Shown here piece by piece: positions 48,848 to 56,492 of a DNA stretch of 64,000 nucleotides. The notes below the pieces were generated by a model, which worked only from the letters and a program-made list of their open reading frames with translations, searched no databases and was not told the DNA's origin. This stretch comes from Streptomyces sp. NRRL B-1140 (GTDB taxonomy: Bacteria > Actinomycetota > Actinomycetes > Streptomycetales > Streptomycetaceae), in NCBI RefSeq assembly GCF_001280065.1, contig NZ_LGEA01000047.1, positions 119,873 through 183,872 on the forward strand, given 5' to 3'. Within the stretch, counting starts at the first letter, position 1, and each line of letters opens with the position of its first letter. A program made the translations under genes and the position numbers.

Positions 48848-51481
48848 TCACAACCCTTCGTGCCGGTGGACGGGTGGCGGGGGAGGGACGTCGTCGGCCC
48901 GGAGCTCGGGGCCGGTGGCTTCTCCCCGGGCGTAGCGGGCGGCCATCCGGCCCTCCATGCTGCCGAGCAGTCCGCGCACCGTGCGGGCGTTGCCGAAGGC
49001 GGCGGGATCGGCGAGGCGGGCGGCTCGCAGCCAGCGCGCGGCCCGCTCCGGGACCCCCTCGGCCAGGGTGTAGCCCTCGGCGGCGGCCATCCTGCTCAGG
49101 ATCTCGACCAGGTCCGCCATGGAGTACTCCGGGAAGGGCACCCGCTCGGTGAAGCGTGAGGGCATGCCCGGGTTGAAGGCCAGCAGTTCGTCCATGTCCC
49201 GCGGGTAGCCGGCGGCGATCACCACCAGGCGCCCCCGCCAGTGCTCCATCTCCCGAATCAAGGTGTCGATGGCCTCGGCGCCGAACCCGCCGTGCCCTTT
49301 GGTGTCCCGGACCAGGCTGTAGGCCTCGTCGATGAACAGCACACCGTCCAGCGCGTCCTGCACGGCCTTGCACACCAGCGGAGCGGTCTGGCCCACGTAG
49401 CTCGCGACCAGGTCGGCCTTGGTCGCCTCGATGACGTGGCCCTTGCGCAGCAGACCCAGGTCGCGGAAGAGCGCCCCGATCAGCCGGGCCACGGTGGTCT
49501 TGCCCGTTCCGGGCGGCCCGGTGAACAGCATGTGGGGTGGGAGGAGAGGGCCCCGCTTGCGGAACTCCTGGCGCATCCTCAGTCTGTTGGCCAGGTTCTC
49601 CAGCACCTCCCGTACCGGGCCGAGGCCGACGTAGTCGTCGAGTTCGGCCAGCAGGGCCGCCGGGTCGGGTGCCGGGCGGGGCAGGTAGGCGCGGTAGGCA
49701 TCGGGAATGTCCTCGGCGGTGACCGGCTCCCCGACGTCGCGCCGGACGCGACGGGCCCATTGCTTGGCGACGGCGTCGGCGAGGGTGCGCATCTCCCGGG
49801 CGTTGGCGAAGTCCGGGTTCCTGGTCCGGTACATCTCGGCGACGATCTCCCGCAGCCGGTCCGCCGTCCCCTCGGCGAGCAGCAGACCGCGCTCCGCCAG
49901 CCGGCGTTCCAGGATGGCCTGGAGCGTGCCGGGGGCGTAGTCGGGGAACTCGAGGATGTTGTCCAGCGGAAACCGGCCGGCGAGGCCGGGGTTGGCCGCG
50001 AGGAACTCCTTCATCTTCCCCGGGTATCCGGCGACGATCACGACCAGCCGGCCACGGTCGTCCTCCATGCGCTTGAGCAACGTCTGGATCGCCTCGTCGC
50101 CGAATCCGTCCCGCTGGTCGCTCAGTCCGTACGCCTCGTCGATGAACAGCACCCCGTCCAGGGCACGGTCGACCGTCGCGTTGGTCAACTGGGCGGTCTG
50201 GCCGACGTATCCGGCGACGAGGTCACTCATCTGCGCTTCGACGAAGTGACCGCGGCTCAGCAGGCCGAGATCTTGGTACATTTCACCGACCAGTCGCGCC
50301 ACCGTGGTCTTTCCCGTACCCGGGTTTCCGGTGAACACCAGGTGCAGGGCGGGCGGCTCCGCGCCGGTGGCCCGCCCAAGGGCGCGCAGTTCCGCCGCGG
50401 CCTCGGTCTCGGCCCGCAGCTGCTCGAAGTGTTCCAAGAGCATGCCCATTCCGGGCATGGACTCCAGCCGTTCCCACGGGGTGCGGCCGTCGGCGGGCAC
50501 GGTGCCGAGCCACTGCCGTACCGTGTCCCGGCTCAGCGTCCCGCCCTGTCGGGCCAGTCGGGCGAGCCGCGACTGCCAGGTGAGGGCCTTGCCGGGGTGG
50601 GCCGCCATCGCCTTGACGATCGGGTCGAGTTCCACCCAGTCGGCGATGCGCAGATCCTGCCGAAGCCGCACCGTGTGGATCAGCCGTTCCAGCTCGGCGG
50701 CCTCGGGGTGGCCGACCCGGAAGGTGCCGCCACGTCCCGGCGCGGCCCGCTGGTCATTCACGAAGGTCTCGAGGAACGGGAAGCTCCCGCGCACCCGCAG
50801 GAACTCGGCCACGTCGTCCAGGGTCGCCTTGCGGAAGACCAGAATCCACAGGTTGCGGTCGTCGCCGTGGTGCGCCCACCGCTCCATGGCGCCCGCCAGC
50901 TGCCGTGCGGCCCTGGTGTGGTGCAGGATCTCCTCGGCCTGGGAGAACACCACGGCGGTGCGGTGCCGCGACTGGCGGAGATAGCCGGTGAGGGTCATGA
51001 CTCCGAACGGGTCGGATATCCCCGTCGACGGCGCAGGGGGCGCCGCCCCGCCACCGCTGCCGCCGAGCGGCGGTGGAGCGGGATGCGGCTCCGGGCCGGC
51101 GCGGGGCGTGAAGTCCCGTACCAGCAGCCCGTCCAGTGGGCCCCTGAGCTGTGGATGACGCATGGTGCGCCGGTCCGGCGCCCGGGAGGCCGCGGCTGCC
51201 CGGGCAGGGGCGCGCCGGGACAGGTCGCGGGAGGCGCGGTCACGGAAGTACACCGGATGGTCCAGGGAGCTGAAGACGATCCGCTCGAAGCCCTCGGCCC
51301 GCAGCAGCCGCCACAGGGCCTGTTCCAGGACGCACACCTGGTAGGCGCTGTCGACGAAGACGTCCCCCACGCCGGGTCCGTAGAGGACGGTGAACGGCTC
51401 ACCGCTGTGCAGAGCGGCCGGGTCCAGCCGCTCCGTCGTGGGACCCGGCACGGACGGTGTCTCCGCAGCCGTCGCGGTCAT
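48848..51481 (-). CDS. Double AAA+ ATPase (CbxX/CfxQ type) with N-terminal domain
   Basis: 877-residue protein. Residues ~25-300 form a non-AAA domain (TVLYGPGVGDVFVDSAYQVC, AVVFSQAEEILHHTRAARQL). AAA module 1 has Walker A GNPGTGKTT (385-393) and Walker B VLFIDEA (444-450). AAA module 2 has GPPGTGKTT (655-663) and VLFIDEA (714-720). Both modules look fully active, with YVGQTA pore-type loops and NARxxR arginine fingers (ANAREMR, GNARTVR). The type is CbxX/EccA, known as remodelling or unfolding ATPases. Last gene of the operon; ATGA overlap with the coiled-coil gene upstream. Confidence 0.9.
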   Translation of the reverse strand: MTATAAETPSVPGPTTERLDPAALHSGEPFTVLYGPGVGDVFVDSAYQVCVLEQALWRLLRAEGFERIVFSSLDHPVYFRDRASRDLSRRAPARAAAASRAPDRRTMRHPQLRGPLDGLLVRDFTPRAGPEPHPAPPPLGGSGGGAAPPAPSTGISDPFGVMTLTGYLRQSRHRTAVVFSQAEEILHHTRAARQLAGAMERWAHHGDDRNLWILVFRKATLDDVAEFLRVRGSFPFLETFVNDQRAAPGRGGTFRVGHPEAAELERLIHTVRLRQDLRIADWVELDPIVKAMAAHPGKALTWQSRLARLARQGGTLSRDTVRQWLGTVPADGRTPWERLESMPGMGMLLEHFEQLRAETEAAAELRALGRATGAEPPALHLVFTGNPGTGKTTVARLVGEMYQDLGLLSRGHFVEAQMSDLVAGYVGQTAQLTNATVDRALDGVLFIDEAYGLSDQRDGFGDEAIQTLLKRMEDDRGRLVVIVAGYPGKMKEFLAANPGLAGRFPLDNILEFPDYAPGTLQAILERRLAERGLLLAEGTADRLREIVAEMYRTRNPDFANAREMRTLADAVAKQWARRVRRDVGEPVTAEDIPDAYRAYLPRPAPDPAALLAELDDYVGLGPVREVLENLANRLRMRQEFRKRGPLLPPHMLFTGPPGTGKTTVARLIGALFRDLGLLRKGHVIEATKADLVASYVGQTAPLVCKAVQDALDGVLFIDEAYSLVRDTKGHGGFGAEAIDTLIREMEHWRGRLVVIAAGYPRDMDELLAFNPGMPSRFTERVPFPEYSMADLVEILSRMAAAEGYTLAEGVPERAARWLRAARLADPAAFGNARTVRGLLGSMEGRMAARYARGEATGPELRADDVPPPPPVHRHEGL

Positions 51482-52887
51482 TCTGCCGCCTTCCTCGACT
51501 GCCTCTGCTCGGCGGGACGGGGAGCGGGGCGCGGGGTGGGGTGGGGAGCGGGCCGCGGGGTGGGCAACTGACCGCCGCCGGGCGTGTCCGGCTCGCACTC
51601 CGGCGCTGACACACGGTGGCCGTCCGCCTCGAGCGCCTGCTGGATGGCCCGGGCACGGTCCATGAGTTCGGCCTCGGCCGTGACATCGTGGTCGTAGGAC
51701 AGCACCCGGATCACACACTGGTCCGAATCCCGTTCCGCCTGGGAGACGTCCACCACGATCTCGTTGCCGTTGGCGCCGTTGCGGAGCTTGGCGTAGTAGC
51801 TGCCGCGGGCGTCGGCGTTCTCGTACTTGCCGTCGACGAGGTCGTAGTACGCGTAATCGCTGAGGGTCTGGGCCACCGCGTCGGCGAGGTTGACCCGGAT
51901 CTGCGAGGCGAGGTGACGCATGCCCGCCCGCTCCACCGTGCCGCCCAGGGCCTGCTCGAGCCGGGTGGCCTCCTGGTCGCGCAGGCCGCGCAGCTCGTCG
52001 GTGTCCGTCACGTCGTCGCGGGCCCGGGCCAGGGCGTCGGCGGCCTCCTGGCGCAGTTCGTCGAACTCGCCCTCCGACCAGTGGACGACGTCCAGCCTGT
52101 ACCCGGCCAGTGCCTCACCGTCCGGCCCGATGACCGGCCGTTGCTCATTGCCCGCGATCAGTCTCTCGACACGGACCAGGGCTTCGACCGCCTCCGACTG
52201 GGCCGAGCAGCGCTCCAGTTCCCGGTGCTCGGTGTCCACCCGCAGGTCGCTCAGCGAGTGGAAGGTCTCCTGTGCCACAGCGAGGGCGGCCTCGAATCGG
52301 CCTTCCGCCACGTTGTGCTCCACGGTGGCGAGCCGTCCGGTCAGCCGGTTGAGTGCGCCGGGCGCGTACCGCTCGTGCGGCAGAGTGTCGGCGATCAGTG
52401 CGGCCATCGTGCGAGCGTCCGCGAGCCAGGCCCGCACCATCTCCTCGGCGCGCGCCTCGCCCGCCTTGATCACTTCGATGTCCTGGGACAGCCTCGTCAT
52501 CTCTGCGCGGCGCTCGGCACGTTCGGCGGCCAGCGCCCGCGTGGTCTCCTCGTGCTGCCGGGCCAGTTCCCGGCGGGTCTCCTCCCGGATCCGGCCGGCG
52601 GTCTCGTCCAGCGAGCGGTGCAGGTCCGCGGCCTGCTGCTGGAGCCGGCGCGTGGTGTCGGCCTCCAATTGCCGGGTCTGGTCGCTGAGCGCGCGAACGG
52701 CTTCCTCGTGCCGGCGCTGTCGCTGCTGGACACCAGCGAAGGTGCGGTCGATGTCCGCGCGTGTCTGGGACCGTACGTCCTCGATCAGCCGGGGGATGTT
52801 GCGCTGCACCTCCTTGAGCTGCTGCGCCTTGCGCTGAATGCGGTACCACTCCGACTCGTCGACCTGAATGCGCTTCCTACCGCTCAT
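51478..52887 (-). CDS. Coiled-coil protein with C-terminal domain, in the GTPase/AAA operon
   Basis: 469-residue protein: N-terminal MSGRKRIQVDESEWYRIQRK, long coiled coil (residues ~15-150, EETRRELARQHEETTRALAA), then a helical and mixed C-terminal domain (QIRVNLADAVAQTLSDYAYY, GSYYAKLRNGANGNEIVVDV, VIRVLSYDHDVTAEAELMDR) and a Pro-rich tail. No catalytic motif. Overlaps both neighbours (11 bp with the radical SAM gene, ATGA with the AAA gene). Likely an assembly scaffold or client of the double AAA ATPase (inference). Confidence 0.85.
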   Translation of the reverse strand: MSGRKRIQVDESEWYRIQRKAQQLKEVQRNIPRLIEDVRSQTRADIDRTFAGVQQRQRRHEEAVRALSDQTRQLEADTTRRLQQQAADLHRSLDETAGRIREETRRELARQHEETTRALAAERAERRAEMTRLSQDIEVIKAGEARAEEMVRAWLADARTMAALIADTLPHERYAPGALNRLTGRLATVEHNVAEGRFEAALAVAQETFHSLSDLRVDTEHRELERCSAQSEAVEALVRVERLIAGNEQRPVIGPDGEALAGYRLDVVHWSEGEFDELRQEAADALARARDDVTDTDELRGLRDQEATRLEQALGGTVERAGMRHLASQIRVNLADAVAQTLSDYAYYDLVDGKYENADARGSYYAKLRNGANGNEIVVDVSQAERDSDQCVIRVLSYDHDVTAEAELMDRARAIQQALEADGHRVSAPECEPDTPGGGQLPTPRPAPHPTPRPAPRPAEQRQSRKAAE

Positions 52888-53554
52888 GGTGGTGCTTCCT
52901 TCCTCGGGACGTACGGGGTGACGTGCGGGGTGGCGTAGAGGCGCGGACGGCGTCGACCGCGCTGTCGAACGCGGTGAGCAGCCCGGTGGGTGGTACCCCG
53001 ATGAGCAGGGCCTCCCGGCCGGTCACGGCGATCTCGGCGGTGCGGGGCCCCTGAGCCAGTTCGTGCCCGTGGACCGCCAGGCGGTCGGTGAGGTGGTGGA
53101 TCCGCTGGTTGGAGCTGCCGCGCAGGCCCCGGCCGTCGTTCAGCGCGGCTACGTAGGTACCGTCGATCAGCACGTCGACGGCGGCGAGCAGGTCCGGTAC
53201 GCCGGGTGAGGGAGGCCGGGTCAGCAGGTGCTCCAGACGGTGCCCGCTGAAGCAGATGACGGAGACGTCCCTGATCAGCCGGGCCTGGCAGACCAGCTCG
53301 GCCAGGCCGCCGGCCTGCTGCATCGGCTCCCCTCCGGAGAGGGTGAGACCGGTGACCCGGGGGTCGGCCAGGAGTTCCGCCGCCAGCGCGCCGGGCGCGA
53401 CGTGCCGTGCCGGACGGTCCGGGATCCAGTCCGGGGCGATGCAGCCGGCGCAGTGGAAGGGACATCCCTGCACCCAGACGACGGACCGTACGCCCGGCCC
53501 CAGCGCCTCGGTGCCGATGTGTGTGGCGGCGACGTTGAGTACCGTGGCGGTCAT
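52877..53554 (-). CDS. Radical SAM 4Fe-4S protein, NrdG-like
   Basis: 225-residue radical SAM protein with the cluster motif CX3CX2C (Cys31, Cys35, Cys38 in QGCPFHCAGCIAPDW), followed by LTLSGGEPMQQAGGLAELV (the SAM-binding GGE) and VLIDGTYVAALNDGRGLRGS. Overall it looks like the activase family (NrdG, pyruvate-formate-lyase activase), which forms glycyl radicals on a partner enzyme. No glycyl-radical enzyme is near. In this operon it may generate a modified protein or signalling molecule (inference). ATGA overlap with the VWA gene upstream. Confidence 0.88.
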   Translation of the reverse strand: MTATVLNVAATHIGTEALGPGVRSVVWVQGCPFHCAGCIAPDWIPDRPARHVAPGALAAELLADPRVTGLTLSGGEPMQQAGGLAELVCQARLIRDVSVICFSGHRLEHLLTRPPSPGVPDLLAAVDVLIDGTYVAALNDGRGLRGSSNQRIHHLTDRLAVHGHELAQGPRTAEIAVTGREALLIGVPPTGLLTAFDSAVDAVRASTPPRTSPRTSRGRKHHHER

Positions 53555-55161
53555 CGCGGCCGCCCGCCCGTGGAGGTGACGCCGTCGGCGCGCCGCTCGG
53601 GCAGATAGGTGAACGACACTCCGTTGACCACGACCTGACCGCCGGGCCCGCATGTGGCGTCGCTCTCCCGGCCGGCGGATCCGTCCGGTGAGTAGCGGAT
53701 CCGCAGATCGACCCGCGGTCCCTGCTCGGTCGACCGGCGCCGTCCGCGCACCGAGCCCCGTCCGCCGATCGCGTGTGGGCGCAGGTCCACCCGGCGCCCG
53801 TTGAGCTGGATCCGGTCGGGCAGTTGCCCGCCGTAGACCGGGGTCAGCAGCAACTCGCCGCTCAGCCGGGGCCGGTTCGTACGCCGCCACCGGAGCCAGC
53901 AGGCCAGCAGGACGGCGAACATTCCCGTGAGGAGGGCGGGCAGGAGGGCAGCGGATCCCACCGTGGCCCGCAGCGGCAGCGGTGCGCCGGTGACCTGGAC
54001 CCGGCGCGGTACGTCCAGGCGCACGTCCGCGGCGAGCGGCCGCTCCCAGTCGGAGCTGACACGTCCGGCCACGCTCAGGCGGGCGTCGGCGTCCCGGTCC
54101 CGGCGGAACGGCAGCGGGCCGTCCGGGAGGGTGCCGCGCACCCTCACGGGGAATGTGCGGGACTCCCCCGGGCCCAGGGTCACGGAGGACGGCAGGCCGG
54201 AGATCCGCAGGTCGTCGCCCGGCACCGACACGTCCAGGCCACTCACGCTCAACGGCACGTGACGGGCCGTCGAGCGCAATGTGAGGCGCGCGGTGACCGA
54301 GCCGCCGGTGATGTCGCGGCGGGGGCCGTCGGACCAGGACGCGGTGATCCCCTTGCCCTCGTCGCCCGCGAGCAGGAGTCCCGCCTTGCGCGCCCGGGCA
54401 CCGTCGCCGGCCCGCTTCAGGTATCCGCCGAGGTCCTCGATGCTGTCGGGGCGCAGCACCGTCGTGTCGTCGACGACCTCCCCCAGCAGCTCGGCACCGG
54501 TGGCGCCGTCGCCCAACGGCAGGGCGTATCCGGCCAGTTCGGTGCCCTTGCCGATGTCCTGCGCCCGCTCGTGCAGGTCGGTCCAGGCCGCACCGGTCGA
54601 CTTCGGGTAGCGCGATCCCTTGGGCGGACTGTGCTCGCCGTCGGTGAGCAGCACCACCGAGGCGACCTCGGCGGCGTCGTCCCGTTCGAGCTCGCCAAGC
54701 GCGCTGTTCAAGGCCGACCCGACGTCCGTCTCGCCGTCGGGGTCGGGGGACGCGGGCAGCCGGGACATGATGGCGTCGGTGTCACCGCCCGAGCCGACGT
54801 AGCGCGGCTCCGTGCTGGAGTCGAAGGTGAACAGCGCGATGTGGTCCTTGGCCGACAGGCCGTCGAGGAACTGGCGCAGGGTGGAGCGGACGGTGTTGTA
54901 CCGGCCTTTGTACGCCATCGAGCCGGAGGTGTCCACGAGGACCACGTAGTCGGCCGGTTGTTCGTCCAGTCCCAGGGCGTCGTAGATCTCGGCCCGGGAC
55001 GGAGCGGTGTCGGCGGACGCCGTGGGCGCGGCGAGGGGCAGGAGGGCCATGAGGCTCGCGGCCACGAAGGCGCCGCGCCGGGCTCGCCCGGCGCGGCGCC
55101 GGGCAAGGCCGGCCGTTTCCTTGGACGGGGGCACGGCCGACGGCCCCCCGGCGGATGACAT
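53551..55161 (-). CDS. Membrane-anchored von Willebrand A (VWA) protein
   Basis: 536-residue protein. Basic N-terminus and signal-like segment (RRGAFVAASLMALLPLAAP), then a VWA domain (about 68-250) with an intact MIDAS: Asp77-Thr-Ser79-Gly-Ser81 in VVLVDTSGSM, a Thr in DGETDVG, and LLTDGEHSP. Beta-sandwich domains (about 285-400) precede a transmembrane helix (about 402-422), then a basic cytoplasmic tail of ~110 residues. The VWA part thus faces outside. Start ATG 55161 overlaps the Hsp70-like stop (TGATG); GTG 55164 is the alternative. Confidence 0.87.
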   Translation of the reverse strand: MSSAGGPSAVPPSKETAGLARRRAGRARRGAFVAASLMALLPLAAPTASADTAPSRAEIYDALGLDEQPADYVVLVDTSGSMAYKGRYNTVRSTLRQFLDGLSAKDHIALFTFDSSTEPRYVGSGGDTDAIMSRLPASPDPDGETDVGSALNSALGELERDDAAEVASVVLLTDGEHSPPKGSRYPKSTGAAWTDLHERAQDIGKGTELAGYALPLGDGATGAELLGEVVDDTTVLRPDSIEDLGGYLKRAGDGARARKAGLLLAGDEGKGITASWSDGPRRDITGGSVTARLTLRSTARHVPLSVSGLDVSVPGDDLRISGLPSSVTLGPGESRTFPVRVRGTLPDGPLPFRRDRDADARLSVAGRVSSDWERPLAADVRLDVPRRVQVTGAPLPLRATVGSAALLPALLTGMFAVLLACWLRWRRTNRPRLSGELLLTPVYGGQLPDRIQLNGRRVDLRPHAIGGRGSVRGRRRSTEQGPRVDLRIRYSPDGSAGRESDATCGPGGQVVVNGVSFTYLPERRADGVTSTGGRPR

Positions 55162-56492
55162 CACGAACGAGCTCCCTCGATGTGGGTCGGCAGGGCGCCG
55201 AGCGGGTGTTCACTGGGCGTCCCGGAACCCACCGGGTGCAGGACGAGACGGGCGGTGCCGTCGACGGCGATTCGGACGCCGACGTGGTAACGGGCTCCCT
55301 CGGCGCTCGCGGGGACCGTCAGAGTTCCGATCTGTGTCGCGTTGCCGCCCCGCGCGTCGCGTACGTGTATCCGCACGGGTCGCGCGGCTCCCGAGCCGAT
55401 CGGCCTGGTCCGTACGCGGACGCGCCGGCCGCCAGTCTCGGCGAAGACGGTCGCCCCGCCCGGTTCCAGCGCTTCCGCCGGGCTGACCAGCAGATCCTCC
55501 GCTTCGATCTCGCCGCCCAGGGTCCGGTGGGTGCCGACGTAGACCGCGTACGGATACCGGTCGGCGGGGTCGACCCGCCCAGCGGCGACCAGCGCGGCGC
55601 CGAACGAGGCCGCCAAGGCGGGGTCCACACCGCCGGGCAGCGCGACCGGCGCTCGGTGATGCTGCGTCAGGTGGCGCAGAAGCGTACCCGACCGCGCCAC
55701 GCCGCCCACCGCGATCAGCGGCGGCGCCGAGTCGTCCCCCGTCTCGTCGAGCACGGCGTCGAGCCCTGCGGTGAGCCGGTCGAGGGCCCGCCGGAGCACC
55801 CCGACGGTGATCTCTCCACCTGCCACCTCGAGGACCACGGTGTCGTCGTACCGCCCGGGACGGCGGGCGCTGTGACCGAGCGCGACATCGAGTCGCTGCT
55901 CCGCGCCGTCCCGGGTTCTGGCCCGCGCGAGCGCCAGGCGGGTGGCCTCGTCGTCCGGCAGCCCGGCGCCGGTCAGCAGCGCCGCGTCGAAACCGGCGGC
56001 GAAGCCGTCGCCAGGGGCTTGGCGTGCCGTGCCGGTCACCGCCACCGAGCCGGGGGCGAGGGCGCACACCGATACCTCCACTGCGGTAGCGCCCAGGTCG
56101 CACACCAGGAACCGGTGTGCGGTCGCCGTGCCCGCGTGCCGCAGGAGGGCCAGGACCGCGTGCGGGTGGCTCAGCGTCCGTAGCCGCGGCATGGGGTCGG
56201 TGCCGTGGAGGGCGGTCAGCACGTCGGTCGCCCGGCGCGCGTGAGTGGCCCGATCGTGCTGCGGGACGACGAGTACCACCTGCTCGGGGGTGCCGTAGTG
56301 CTCGCGGTACACGGCGTACGCGGCCCGAAGGGCAGCAGCAGGGTGGCCTGCCGTGTTTCCGGAAGCGGGCAGGCCTTCCCCCGGCACCTCACCGGGCAGC
56401 GCGGCCAGGGCCGGTGTGCCGTCCGAGCCGACGTGGGCGACGCGGGTGAAGCGGCCGCCCGGGTCGATGGCGATGGCCGTGGGAGTCGTCAT
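55161..56492 (-). CDS. Hsp70-like ATPase without a canonical substrate-binding domain
   Basis: 443-residue protein of the actin/Hsp70 ATPase fold. Phosphate-1 loop AIAIDPGGRFTRVA (about 6-19), phosphate-2 FLVCDLGATAVEVSVC (128-143), adenosine motif PPLIAVGGVARSGTLLR (257-273). The ATPase domain ends near 305, followed by only ~135 residues that are beta-rich (LLVSPAEALEPGGATVFAET, GTLTVPASAEGARYHVGVRI). This may be a reduced, divergent substrate-binding-type domain. Hsp70-like proteins recur in these gene sets as folding or assembly controllers. ATGA-type overlaps on both sides. Confidence 0.87.
   Translation of the reverse strand: MTTPTAIAIDPGGRFTRVAHVGSDGTPALAALPGEVPGEGLPASGNTAGHPAAALRAAYAVYREHYGTPEQVVLVVPQHDRATHARRATDVLTALHGTDPMPRLRTLSHPHAVLALLRHAGTATAHRFLVCDLGATAVEVSVCALAPGSVAVTGTARQAPGDGFAAGFDAALLTGAGLPDDEATRLALARARTRDGAEQRLDVALGHSARRPGRYDDTVVLEVAGGEITVGVLRRALDRLTAGLDAVLDETGDDSAPPLIAVGGVARSGTLLRHLTQHHRAPVALPGGVDPALAASFGAALVAAGRVDPADRYPYAVYVGTHRTLGGEIEAEDLLVSPAEALEPGGATVFAETGGRRVRVRTRPIGSGAARPVRIHVRDARGGNATQIGTLTVPASAEGARYHVGVRIAVDGTARLVLHPVGSGTPSEHPLGALPTHIEGARS

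Noticed and set aside
49241-51571. 776-codon plus-strand frame opposite the AAA gene
   Set aside because: Shadow frame; the minus strand carries two complete AAA modules.
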